Assembly: GCA_947247005.1 (NCBI GenBank)
Contig: OX365955.1
Location: forward strand, 19,635,322-19,699,321
DNA length: 64,000 bases
Direction: 5' to 3'
Origin: Spisula solida
Lineage: Eukaryota; Mollusca; Bivalvia; Venerida; Mactridae
Under the pieces are notes generated by a model. That model saw only the letters and a program-made list of their open reading frames with translations. It was not told the origin of the DNA and ran no database searches. A program made the translations under genes and the position numbers. Position 1 is the stretch's first letter; every line of letters begins with the position of its first letter. Below are positions 1-10,130 of the stretch, piece by piece.

Positions 1-175
1 CGGTGCAACATCTCCACATGTGGAAGACAAGGAACCAGCAACACCTCCACATGTGGAAGACAAGGAACCGGTGCAACATCTCCACATGTGGAAGACAAGG
101 AACCAGCAACACCTCCACATGTGGAAGACAAGAAACCAGCAACATCTCCACATGTGGAAGAAATATTGTGATGAT
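1..175. repeat. Minisatellite, 33-35 bp unit, about 5 copies, runs off left edge
   Basis: Units alternate between 35 and 33 bp. Each carries the 10-bp palindrome CCACATGTGG with an E-box core and ends in GAAGACAAGGAA. It lies in the intron after coding exon 12. The open reading of the units is a by-product of repetition. Confidence 0.9.
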
Positions 176-1079
176 GATGGAGTAAAGGGTTAACATAAGA
201 AAGAAAATACCTGCAAGATAGACACTGTGAGAGGTTGATAGGGAACGGACATGAACTTGGTTTATACGGTATATGACACAATGAACAGTTAAATCTTGGA
301 CTCCCGTCTTCTGAACTGTAAATACAACACATGGTAATGTTAATGTAACATACAATACCACAGTATTGTGTAAATCATTAATACCACACACAATGTACAT
401 GTAGGTGTTTTAAAATATCTGTAATACACATGAAAACTACATTTCAAAGTTTGAATTCAGGCCCTAACTATTAACCATATCTATTTACATCTGGAAATAT
501 TTAGGATTGTGGAAAACAGTTTGACGTATTATAATTAAGAGTTGCCTTTATGTTCAAAAGCATTAAATACAAAGTACAACAAACAACTTGCAACTGATCA
601 ATCTCATTAAAATCAGGCCCTTATTTTGTTATTATGCTTCAGTTCTTTTTGCTGACATAAGATCTGACGACACCCTGTATGGGGTCTTGTCGATGTGAAC
701 TTTACGTTATCCAATCAAATCGCTTCTTTCACAAATCTGAAAGTGCATTGAAACTCTGCTGAGGCGGCTAGATATAATTTCATCGGACGAACTATATGAT
801 GTCATTGTGCCCCAGAGAGGTCATTGGAACATGACCTCTTACAGAGTGTTGTCAGATCTCTAACAGCGTAAAGAAATGTAGAAAATGTAAGGATCTAGGC
901 AACTGATGTTTTTATCATATTTATGATTTTCCAACATTTGAACCAAATAATAATGAATATGGTATTCCTGAAATAATTCAGTTATACTATGCTCATATCA
1001 AAACCTGTTTATACACTAATTGATAGTAACTAAGAGGCCCCATTCAACTCCTTATCTAACCCCATTTACAACTCCTTAC
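176..1079. other. C2CD5 intron, no gene seen
   Basis: AT-rich intronic sequence. The only structure noted is a two-copy degenerate duplication of about 24 bp at 1037-1085, each copy containing CAACTCCTTA. This spans the donor of coding exon 12. Confidence 0.6.
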
Positions 1080-1286
1080 CTGGCCCCACTTCTTTGTGAC
1101 ATCTGATTGGCTAGATTAACATCTACATACAACTTCCGACTTTGGTCTTTTTCTTTCTCCAAAGCGACATTTCGGTCCCCCGCACAGACTAATTGTTGGG
1201 GGTTGGTTTTGGTTGTAGCATATTGGTCCAGGTTTAGGTTGACTTTAGCAGCAGTTCCCGTAGCAGATAGAAGAATAACTTCATCA
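1080..1286 (-). CDS. C2CD5: C2CD5 coding exon 12 (residues 529-598), last exon in window
   Basis: Encodes CDEVILLSATGTAAKVNLNL, then a variable stretch (DQYATTKTNPQQLVCAGD...) ending NQMSQRSGAR. The opening matches CEEVCILSASGTAAVLN of C2CD5; the rest is less conserved. Acceptor CCTTTAAG; donor GCCAG|GTAAGG. The donor junction is preceded, toward lower coordinates, by a degenerate second copy about 24 bp away (around 1037-1085). The next exon must lie beyond position 1; nothing in 1-1079 reads as the following CGFCHIPYDELN-type block. Confidence 0.93.
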
Positions 1287-1344
1287 CTTAAAGGTAAGAA
1301 ATTCATTCTGAACACTATGAGATTTATAGATGTATCTAAATCAT

Positions 1345-2000
1345 GTCCATAGAAGTTTTAAGATACAGGCCAGGCTCATTCCCAAGTATGCGGAAGTTTA
1401 AGATACAGGCTCGGTTAATCCCCCAGTCTGTGGAAGTTTTAAGATACAGGCTCGGTTCATTCCCAAGTCTGTGGAAGTTTTAGATACAGGCCCGGTTTAT
1501 CCCCCAGTCTGTGGAAGTTATAAGATACAGGCCAAGTTCATTCCCGAGTCTGCAGAAGTTTAAGATATAGGCCCAGTTTATCCCCCAGTCTGTGGAAGTT
1601 TTAAGATACAGGCCCGGTTTATCCTTGAGTCTGTGGAAGTTTTAAAATACAGGCCCGGTTTATCCCCCAGTCTGTGGAAGTTTTAAGATACAGGCCCAGT
1701 TTATCCCCCAGTCTGTGGAAGTTTTAAGATACAGGCCCTGTTTATCCCCCAGTCTGTGGATGTTTTAAGATACAGGTCCAGTTTATCCCCCAGTCTGTGG
1801 AAGTTTTAAGATACAGGTCCAGTTTATCCCCCAGTCTGTGGAAGTTTTAAGATACAGACCGGGTTTATCCCCCAGTCTGTGGAAGTTTTAAGATACAGAC
1901 CGGGTTTATCCCCCAGTCTGTGGAAGTTTTAAGATACAGACCGGTTTTATCCCCCAGTCTGTGGAAGTTTTAAGATACAGGTCCGGTTTATACCCAAGTA
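1345..2000. repeat. Minisatellite, about 41 bp unit, about 16 copies
   Basis: The unit runs TCTGTGGAAGTTTTAAGATA, CAGGCCCGGTT, TATCCCCCAG. The left copies are more diverged than the middle ones. It lies inside the intron between coding exons 11 and 12. The unit does not match either exon boundary. Confidence 0.93.
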
Positions 2001-2692
2001 AAACGCAAATTTCTGAAGAGCATCATGGTATTGAACATGATACAGGGATGGGCAAATAGGCAAACGTTAGTCAAAATGTACGAGGTGGTTTCATTTTAAC
2101 ATACAGCCATTAGGTCTAGCTTTAATCTTTAACTTTGACAATATAATATATTGTGGTAGATATATTTAATCATATGCAATTTTAATGTCTATGTTTATTT
2201 CTATATAAATGACATAATTTTATACCGGACTAACCGTTTGAGAAACAGCAAAATGTCAATAACGTCGCTGACTTCAATATATAAATAGCGCTGTGTGGTG
2301 GTGGCGGTAAGGTGGTATTTTTATTTTTAAAATAGCCAAATTTTCTTATAAAATCTAGCAATATTTTCTGCACTTAGGTCAGAAAGTGTGATTTAGTTTG
2401 TGTTTCTCAGTGTCATTGGGTATTAAAATGATGAACTCAGTCTACAAATTTATTGAATGACCCTCATAAACATCTATCACTATCAGAATATGGGTGTGAA
2501 TTTCATGTGTAAAACTGTAAAATCTTAATTATTCGATGCATTTTTTTGTTGATTTCGTTGCTAAACTTAACCAGGAAATACAATATCCATGATTAATCGA
2601 CCTCCTGAATACAGGACACGAAATTCCACGAAATTTAATACTCATGAAAATATGAGATTTTACATCAACTTGTAAGATATAGAGGTTTATAC
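2001..2692. other. C2CD5 intron, nothing recognised
   Basis: AT-rich, non-repetitive at this scale. No exon-like open frame with splice sites and no mobile-element ends were seen. Confidence 0.5.
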
Positions 2693-2807
2693 CAGATAGA
2701 GGTTTGTTCCGAATAACCAATGACGGCATGACATCCCATAGCTCGAGTATGAGATCGTATCTCTGTCCTAATCTCATTCCACCACGTGTCCCGAGTCTCT
2801 GGCTCCT
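2693..2807 (-). CDS. C2CD5: C2CD5 coding exon 11 (residues 491-529)
   Basis: Encodes EEPETRDTWWNEIRTEIRSH, then TRAMGCHAVIGYSEQTSI, matching DEPETRDAWWAEIRQEIKSH--ALGCHAVVGYSE-TSI of the family. Acceptor ATATAACAG; donor TCTG|GTATAA. The final TG begins Cys529, completed by exon 12. The GCHAVIGY motif is the second GxAV[VI]GY in the protein. Confidence 0.97.
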
Positions 2808-3660
2808 CTGTTATATAAACATGATAAATACCCGCGAAAGTGCTAAAACATTAGTATGGACATTGCGGAAAACTTAAAAACTTTGTAGTCGCAAATATGC
2901 TGACAATCAACAAACGCTAAAGTTGGTATTCGGGAAAGTAAATTGGTTTACAGTAAACAAGAAACACTGAAATATCGGACCTCCATCTCCCTAAGCATCT
3001 CAATCTGAGCGCAATACTCAGCTTAAGTATTGCCACATATCTTTGGGTTCAATTCCATGCAAGCCAGGAATCAACATTAGTATAACAAGAAAGAAACAAT
3101 GTTAATAAGTTTATTACACTAAAATTTCTATGTCTAGAACTTCAGGTTTGCCTCAAATTCAGACTCTGGTTTTAGCATAATCTCAATTTAAGCTGAGATT
3201 TCTACTTGAGATGATACAAGAGATCGGGACCAGAACATGTAGACAAACCCTTTTTTCTGTTTAAGCAGATATGAGTTTGGAAATATACATATGGACCAAC
3301 ACGTACATTAATGTATTTAATATGTGGCTAGTGTATGTAATGAAGATAGTTGTCTAATGTGTCTAATTCATAGTCATGTAAAATAAAATTACTGCCACAA
3401 AAACGCTTTCGGAATGAATTAATCTACTTTCATTTTAAATTAATGGAATAGTTTGCCATCAAGGTATAAATTTTGTTGTTAAGTAGTTTCTGTAAAATCA
3501 AGACACAGCATATTAAAACACCCTAGAAACATGAACACTTCGTACAGTGACAACATTCCATTGTACAGTCACCTGAATGCTAGCAGAGTTTTACAAACAA
3601 TCCTACAAGGATAATATTGGTATCAGTTGGCAGCATACTACGAGACGTGACAATAGTTAC
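2808..3660. other. C2CD5 intron, nothing recognised
   Basis: AT-rich sequence between coding exons 10 and 11. A short local inverted motif (ATCTCAATTTAAGCTGAGAT near 3179) is present. No coding or mobile-element signal. Confidence 0.5.
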
Positions 3661-3769
3661 CTGGGTTATGTATTTTATCCAGCAGTTTGACAGATCTTGC
3701 TGCCACTACTCCACCAATATGTATTATAAATCCCATTGGAAAAGACGTCATAGTAAATAAAGGATATTC
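3661..3769 (-). CDS. C2CD5: C2CD5 coding exon 10 (residues 455-491)
   Basis: Encodes EYPLFTMTSFPMGFIIHIGG followed by VVAARSVKLLDKIHNP. This is nearly identical to the vertebrate EFPFFT-T-FP-GF--H-GGVV-ARSVKLLD-IHNP block. Acceptor ACATTGCAG; donor CCAG|GTAACT. Enters in phase 0 and leaves in phase 1. Confidence 0.97.
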
Positions 3770-4195
3770 CTGCAATGTGTAAAAAGAAATATATCAAATC
3801 TTTTTACTTTTTTCCTCTTTGACATTTTATTTTGACAATTTTATAAACTAGCAGTGTCAGTCCCTTACAGGAAACAAACATCACCTTGTTTAAACACCAC
3901 TTGCTTGTTTTTCATCATTAAACACTGCAACATGAAGAACTTAATTTTTTTATTGAAGTATTTTTATATCAAACATGAGTTAAATAGTAAACCACTGTTA
4001 AACTAGAAGTAAGCTGACAGTAGCAGCATGGACCATACATTGTATAATAATGTTCACTGATGTTATCTGCACATTCAAATTTCACCACTACCACGTAATT
4101 ATGTACTTTAAACATGATATAAATAAAACTGGCTTCGTCCAAACACAATTCATATGAAATATTGGTCAACATCAGATCTGATCATATCATGAGAA

Positions 4196-4746
4196 CCAGA
4201 GGGCCATGATGGCCCTATATCGCTCACCTAAGAAACATTACTCTTGCTACACTTCCAAATGGGTGGTACAATACTGTTCTACAAGCATTTTCTAAGATTT
4301 GACCTAGTGACCTAGTTTAAACTTAACATGACCTAGTTTTAAACTTGCCCTAGATTTTATAGAGACAAACGTTCTCACAATGTTACATGAAGAGTGGGCT
4401 ATAAGTATAATTGTAGCCTCTAATGTGTTCACAAGTTTTTTCTCAGGTTTGACCTAGTGCCCTCGTTTTTAACCTAACATGACCTAGTTTTAAACTGCCA
4501 TAGATTTTGTAGAGACAAACATTCTGACAAAGTTTCATGAAGATTGAAGTGACCTAGTTTTTTACCCCATATGACCCAGTTTCGAATCTGACCTAGATTT
4601 CGTGAAGATTTGGCCATAAGTGTGGCCTCTAGTATATTAACAAGAAATTGTGAAGGTACGACGGACGGATGATGGATGAAAAGCTCACCCTGTCACAAAT
4701 CACCCTGTCACAAATCACCCTGTCACTTTGAAACAGGTGAGCTAAA
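4196..4746. mobile_element. Non-autonomous AGGTGAGC-family element
   Basis: Starts AGAGGGCCATGATGGCCCTA then ATCGCTCACCT, and ends CAGGTGAGCTAAAAA. The short terminal inversion and the interior of repeated 'TGACCTAGTTTTAAAC'-type phrases are shared with elements at 9653-10130 and 37449-38840. There is no coding capacity. It inserted in the intron between coding exons 9 and 10. Confidence 0.7.
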
Positions 4747-4749
4747 AAT

Positions 4750-5757
4750 AATGAAGCAGAGGAGTAATGGTAACACTAGGAGCAGAGGAGTAATGGTAAC
4801 ACTAGGAGCAGAGGAGTAATAGTAATGGTAACACTAGGAGCAGAGGAGTAATGGTAACACTAGGAGCAGAGGAGTAATGGTAACACTAGGAGCAGAGGAG
4901 TAATGGTAACACTAGGAGCAGAGGAGTAATAGTAACACTAGGAGCAGAGGAGTAATGGTAACACTAGGAGCAGAGGAGTAATAGTAACACTAGGAGCAGA
5001 GGAGTAATAGTAACACTAGGAGCAGAGGAGTAATAGTAATGGTAACACTAGGAGCAGAGGAGTAATGGTAACACTAGGAGCAGAGGAGTAATGGTAACCC
5101 TAGGAGCAGATGAGTAATGGTAACACTAGGAGCAGAGGAGTAATAGTAACACTAGGAGCAGAGGAGTAATAGTAATGGTAACACTAGGAGCAGAGGAGTA
5201 ATGGTAACACTAGGAGCAGAGGAGTAATAGTAACACTAGGAGCAGAGGAGTAATAGTAATGGTAACACTAGGAGCAGAGGAGTAATGGTAACACTAGGAG
5301 CAGAGGAGTTATAGTAACACTAGGAGCAGAGGAGTAATAGTAACACTAGGAGCAGAGGAGTAATAGTAATGGTAACACTAGGAGCAGAGGAGTAATGGTA
5401 ACACTAGGAGCAGATGAGTAATTGTAACACTAGGAGCAGAAGAGTAATAGTAACACTAGGAGCAGAGGAGTAATAGTAATGGTAACACTAGGAGCAGAGG
5501 AGTAATGGTAACACTAGGAGCAGGGGAGTAATGGTAACACTAGGAGCAGAGGAGTAATGGTAACACTAGGAGCAGAGGAGTAATGGTAACACTAGGAGCA
5601 GAGGAGTAATGGTAACACTAGGAGCAGAGGAGTAATGGTAACACTAGGAGCAGAGGAGTAATGGTAACACTAGGAGCAGAGGAGTAATGGTAACACTAGG
5701 AGCAGAGGAGTAATGGTAACACTAGGAGCAGAGGAGTAATCATGGTAACACTAGGCC
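4750..5757. repeat. Minisatellite, 26-bp unit with 32-bp variants, about 38 copies
   Basis: Basic unit AGGAGCAGAGGAGTAATGGT plus AACACT. Variants replace TAATGG by TAATAG or insert AGTAAT, giving a mixed 26/32-bp ladder in blocks. The last third (from about 5480) is nearly homogeneous 26-mers. Intronic. Confidence 0.95.
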
Positions 5758-5879
5758 AGTTGTAACAATAATTCAAAATAATGTTCTTTATAAGAAGACC
5801 TTTGATACAGACAGATCAAGTGTTCCAAATAAATGTGTTTTTAATTGTTCGACCTTAGAGCAGTGTGTTTTAAAATTTC

Positions 5880-6613
5880 ATACAAAACATAAGTTGTAGA
5901 CATATCATAAGTTGTACACATACCATAAGTTGTACACACATAAGTTGTACATATACCATAAGTTGTACACATACCACAAGTTGTACACATACCATAAGTT
6001 GTACATATACCATAAGTTGTACACATACCATAAGTTGTACATATACCATAAGTTGTACATATACCATAAGTTGTACACACATAAGTTGTACACATACCAT
6101 AAGTTGTACACATACCATAAGTTGTACACATACCATAAGTTGTACATATACCATAAGTTGTACATATACCATAAGTTGTACACACATAAGTTGTACATAT
6201 ACCATTAGTTGTACACTTACCATAAGTTGTACACATACCATTAGTTGCACACATACCATAAGTTGTACACATACCATAAGTTGTACATATACCATAAGTT
6301 GTACATATACCATAAGTTGTACACACATAAGTTGTACATATACCATTAGTTGTACACATACCATAAGTTGTACATATACCATAAGTTGTACACATACCAT
6401 AAGTTGTACATATACCATAATTTGTACATATACCATAAGTTGTACACATACTATAAGTTGAACACATACCATAAGTTGTACTTATACCATTAGTTGTACA
6501 CATACCATAAGTTGTACACATACCATAAGTTGTACACATACCATAAGTTGTACACATAACATAAGTTGTACACATACCATAAGTTATACACATACCATAA
6601 GTTGTACACATAC
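5880..6613. repeat. 18-bp minisatellite made from the donor junction of C2CD5 exon 9, about 40 copies
   Basis: On the minus strand the unit is GTATGTGTACAACTTATG. The array begins exactly at the exon 9 donor. The exon ends GAACTTATG and the intron continues GTATGTG, so each unit recreates CTTATG|GTATGTG. Variants have GTATATG or lack three bases. The 18-bp period keeps frame, but the second intronic unit has GTATAA, a stop in the exon frame. Long open frames across the array (six-residue periods) are repeat artefacts. Confidence 0.95.
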
Positions 6614-6708
6614 CATAAGTTCTATATTAATCTGTTGAGAACATGGTTTAGGGAAGTTTTTAGTTCCACTGCCACTTCCACTTCCACTGCTTCCTCCCAG
6701 ACTGTTAC
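6614..6708 (-). CDS. C2CD5: C2CD5 coding exon 9 (residues 423-454), flanked by arrays of its own splice sites
   Basis: Encodes GNSLGGSSGSGSGSGTKNFP and then KPCSQQINIELM. It joins exon 10 to read QQINIELMEYPLFT, matching QQTQSALEQREFPFFT of the family. Acceptor GTTGCTAG; donor CTTATG|GTATGTG. Phase 1 in and 0 out agree with both neighbours. The start (about 23 nt) and the acceptor are repeated about nine times upstream with a 56-bp period. The donor junction is repeated about forty times downstream with an 18-bp period. The exact exon ends in use are therefore less certain than elsewhere. Confidence 0.85.
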
Positions 6709-7170
6709 CTAGCAACACAAATAAAACAACATCAATCATGCACTGCTTCCTGCCAGACTGTTACCTAGCAACACAAATAAAACAACATCAATCATACACT
6801 GCTTCCTGCCAGACTGTTACCTAGCAACACAAATAAAACAACATCAATCATACACTGCTTCCTGCCAGACTGTTACCTAGCAACACAAATAAAACATCAA
6901 TCATACACTGCTTCCTGCCAGACTGTTACCTAGCAACACAAATAAAACAACATCAATCATGCACTGCTTCCTGCCAGACTGTTACCTAGCAACACAAATA
7001 AAACAACATCAATCATACACTGCTTTATCCCAGACTGTTACCTAGCAGCACAAATAAAACAACATCAATCATACACTGCTTCCTGCCAGACTGTTACCTA
7101 GCAACACAAATAAAACAACATCAATCATACACTGCTTCCTGCCAGACTGTTACCTAGCAACACAAATAAA
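6686..7170. repeat. 56-bp minisatellite made from the acceptor junction of C2CD5 exon 9, about 9 copies
   Basis: On the minus strand each unit contains a pyrimidine-rich tract TTTTATTTGTGTTGCTAG, followed by GTAACAGTCTGG and GGAAGCAGTG. These are the exon 9 acceptor and its first bases. The copy nearest the exon has CTGGGAGG where the others have CTGGCAGG. Because 56 is not a multiple of three, use of an outer acceptor would change the frame. Confidence 0.95.
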
Positions 7171-7184
7171 ACTAGCAATGTGTC

Positions 7185-7700
7185 CATGAGACACGGGCGC
7201 CCCCATTATAGCACATATCATTTCAAATGGGGAAGGAAAGGGGAATAGTGGTTTGAGGTAACATCATTATTCAATTTCTTTAGCCTTGTGGACTATAATT
7301 CTATTAAAAATATCAAAGGTTCATCATATAGGAAAAGTAACAAAGGGCCATAATTCTGGTAAAATTTGGCACAAAAAAATTCCATCCTTTAAGGTCATCT
7401 ATACATTGAGATTGTTAATCTGTGAAAATGTCAAGAAATTCAATAGTTTGTGAGGAGTTCAACACACAAGTTTTTTTACTATAGGGTATAGAATAAAGGA
7501 AACAAGGGGCTATAACTCTGGTCAAAATTGATGCAGCAAAAATTCCATCCTATAAGGTCATCTACACATTTAGGTTGTTCATCTGTGAAAGTTTGAAGAA
7601 ATTCCACCAAGTGGTTTATGAGGAGTTCAACACACAAAATTTGCGTTCCAGACGAATTATCGTACGGACAATCGGACGGACATCACCAATGCTATATGCC
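7185..7700. mobile_element. Bivalve-type dispersed repeat, no coding capacity
   Basis: Contains two related halves of about 170 bp with the phrases TGTGAGGAGTTCAACACAC(A) and CCATCCT.TAAGGTCATCTA. It ends in a GGACAATCGGACGGACATCA tract before ATGCTATATGCCCCCA. GACGGACA-type tails are typical of dispersed bivalve repeats. The boundaries are approximate. Confidence 0.5.
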
Positions 7701-7935
7701 CCCACATATTTATAAGCAACAACAACTGTACATCAATCATATATCACATATACACATACACATCAACATGATTTTTTAGACAAAGCAAGAATCACTATTC
7801 AAAATAATAAAGCTCATATAGTTAATATCTAAAAACTGAATTTTAGACTCTTAAGGTTCATTTACATGGAAACAAAGTAAATACAGTTACGGTAATAAGA
7901 TTTTTATTTAAAATGTCTAACTTAGCAATGAATAC

Positions 7936-8408
7936 CTTTTGGTGGTGTACTATGGTCAGAGTCTGACATTCTACGATCGTTAGTCGGTCCGGTTACTTTC
8001 ATCGGAGATGTTGAACTACGTGCATTTGTTACCGGTGGTGAGGCAGGTGCTAAAGTTTCCTCCGGGACAGGAGAGCTGTAAGTGAAATCAAAAGCAAAAT
8101 GCGAATGCGCTATATGGGGATGGGAGGGTGAATTATACCCACTGGGCGGAGCTGTCAATGGGAGGGAGTGGCTTAGTGCTAATGGCTTATGTATTGGAGA
8201 ATTTGGTGTGGAGCTATGATGGTTATGATGTAAATGAGAAAGAGGTGTAAGATGTCTGAGTGTAGCAACAGTAATAGGGGGAGAAGCCTGTGTGTGAGAG
8301 TGAGCTACGTGTAGGGAACGTCGGTGAGTATGATGAGTATGATGAGATGTGCTCGTCATCACCAGAGGCATGTTGATATGTAGTGCAGGCACCATAGGGC
8401 GTTGGTTC
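7936..8408 (-). CDS. C2CD5: C2CD5 coding exon 8 (residues 265-423, His/Ser/Pro-rich linker)
   Basis: The longest exon found (473 nt). Acceptor TTATTTCAG; donor CCAAAAG|GTATTC. It encodes a low-complexity linker: histidine clusters (HHTHHTHRR, HLHHNHH), many Ser/Pro, then a tail with RRMSDSDHSTPPKG. Vertebrate C2CD5 also has a Ser/Pro-rich linker here ending SSDTDLSLTPK, so the position and end match. The long histidine-rich first half is not something I recall from vertebrates. The frame is fixed by phase from exon 7 and confirmed by exon 9. It is probably disordered; the SP and TP sites suggest phosphorylation (inference). Confidence 0.88.
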
Positions 8409-8524
8409 CTGAAATAAACCAGAAATAGAAACAGTGTTAGTGCTGTTGTTAGTATAAAACACCAAATCAACTAAATGTTAACAATCTATAAGAAATCCTA
8501 GGAATGTAACTATAGCTATTTAGA

Positions 8525-8571
8525 TACGAGGGTCGTTCATTTAATACCCAGACTATATAGTTATTTAGATA
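8525..8571. repeat. Tandem duplication of mariner terminal repeat (46 bp)
   Basis: ACGAGGGTCGTTCATTTAAT followed by ACCCAGACTAT occurs at 8526 and again at 8571. The outer copy is an extra terminus beyond the left end of the element at 8572-9579. Confidence 0.85.
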
Positions 8572-9579
8572 CGAGGGTCGTTCATTTAATACCCAGACTA
8601 TCTCCATAGCGCTTGATTGAAACATGCAATGGAAATGAATTTTCGTTTAATAAGACTTACACACCAAACTTGATTTTTTGACAAAACTTGGTATAATTTC
8701 ATCCAACCGAACACAAACTGTCGTTACTATAGTAACCCAACAAAGGGCTACCCGGCCCAACCCAAGTTCTTTGTGAACTGTAGAGTGTTGATGTGGCACG
8801 GTTCGTGGTATAGTTGCCTATTTTCAACTGAAAATATTTGATAACGTTATGTCTACATCTACGTAACGTTTTTATAACGTTTGTTGTAATTTCTGTACTG
8901 TTACTGTGTTTGAAACTTTGTTTAGTGACAACGTGTGTGTTTCCGTTAATAATGCAATGGAGTCGAATTTCTTAGGAAAAAAACGGATTATGATACAATT
9001 TCGTAAAAGTATTGGTCATACACCTATAAAACTAAAGAATCTATCTTAGAGAAGCCTTATGGGAATATTTATATCGGTGGATTTCTGCTTTTAAACGGTT
9101 CCATGATGACAAAAATTATCCCGCGATGATCCGAGGCCCAGCCTATCTTACGTCAGAAACAGGAAAGTGTCGTCGGTTAAACACCTGTTGGATGGTAAAC
9201 ACTATTTGAAGAAAAACTCATATTGTAAATACGAGATCATGCGAAATTATCGTGGATATAGCATTTAACATCACTACCGAAGATCTTGTGTTAAATTGGT
9301 GTGCTCGCATGACTTTATTGCTCCAAACCGATGATGAAATGGAGAAACAGTGTCGCGTTTAAGGAGTGAAAATGGCGTAACGTCACAATATTTTGATGTC
9401 GACTTGGGCCGACTCGCATTACACATACTTATTAAAACACTTATTGTATGTAAACCCTTCGTTGCAACATGTTGCGAATAGAGGAATGGTGTGAATGTAT
9501 TCCTGTAAGTTTTCATCAATATCAGTCCATTAGTTTTCCAGCAATAACAATCGTCCGGGTATAAAATGAACGACCCTCA
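8572..9579 (+). mobile_element. Degraded mariner-type element
   Basis: The ends are inverted repeats: left CGAGGGTCGTTCATTTAATA, right (complement) TGAGGGTCGTTCATTTTATA. Both are flanked by TA. The interior carries relics of a mariner transposase on the plus strand. At about 1.0 kb it is shorter than intact mariners (about 1.3 kb), which implies internal loss. Confidence 0.8.
8957..9400 (+). pseudogene. Decayed mariner transposase, N-terminal half
   Basis: Starts at ATG 8957 with MESNFLGKKRIMIQFRKSIG and HTPIKLKNLS, then a stop. In shifting frames it continues with DDPRPSLSYV, VKHLLDGKHYL and KLVCSHDFIAPN. These resemble the HTH region, the DDPRSGRPS linker and the VCARxxPRLLT segment of mariner transposases. 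The catalytic DD(34)D half was not recognised. Multiple frameshifts and stops make it inactive. Confidence 0.65.
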
Positions 9580-9652
9580 TATATCAGAATCTTTTACAAA
9601 ATAGTGTTAGTCTATTGACTCTAAGAGTAAGATATGTATTAATATATTAAAC

Positions 9653-10130
9653 AACAGGGCCATTGGCCCTTAAGCGCTCACCTTAAAACCTCCTGTTGTG
9701 CATACCAAGTCATTTTTAATGCTATGGCCTCATATTTGACCCCAGATGACCCAGTTGCAAATACAACCTAGATTTATTGCAGAAACATACCATGTGACCA
9801 AATTTCATAAAGATTAGGCAAAAACTATGACATCTAAAGTGTTGATAAGGTTTTCTTTAGTATGACCTGACAATCTAATTTTTACCCCAGACAAACCAGT
9901 TGTGAACTTGACCTAGATTTAATAGAGGCAAACATTGTGACCTAGTAACATACAGATTAAGTGAAAATTAGAACCTCTAGAAGGCTTACAAGGTTTTTCT
10001 TTGATACAACCCTGAGTAAATGCAAACTGAAATAAAGTGCTTACAAATTGGTGACAACATATGCCGGACATAGGGCAATCACAATAGCTCACCTTTAACA
10101 CTTCGTGCTCAGCTGAGCTAAAAATATTTA
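9653..10130. mobile_element. AGGTGAGC-family element, degraded
   Basis: Begins ACAGGGCCATTGGCCCTTAA followed by GCGCTCACCTT and ends CAGCTGAGCTAAAAAT. The interior has the same 'GACCTAGATTTA..GAGGCAAACATTGTGACC' phrasing as the element at 4196-4746. Non-coding. Confidence 0.6.

Noticed and set aside
1..175. CRISPR-like array at the left edge, and other regular arrays
   Set aside because: Eukaryotic minisatellites without unique spacers; whole units repeat.
1107..1352. Plus-strand 81-codon open frame
   Set aside because: Antisense shadow of C2CD5 exon 12.
5841..6611. 256-codon open frame of repeated MCTTYG-type residues on the minus strand
   Set aside because: It is a reading of the 18-bp minisatellite, whose period is a multiple of three. 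The true exon frame ends at the donor at 6614.
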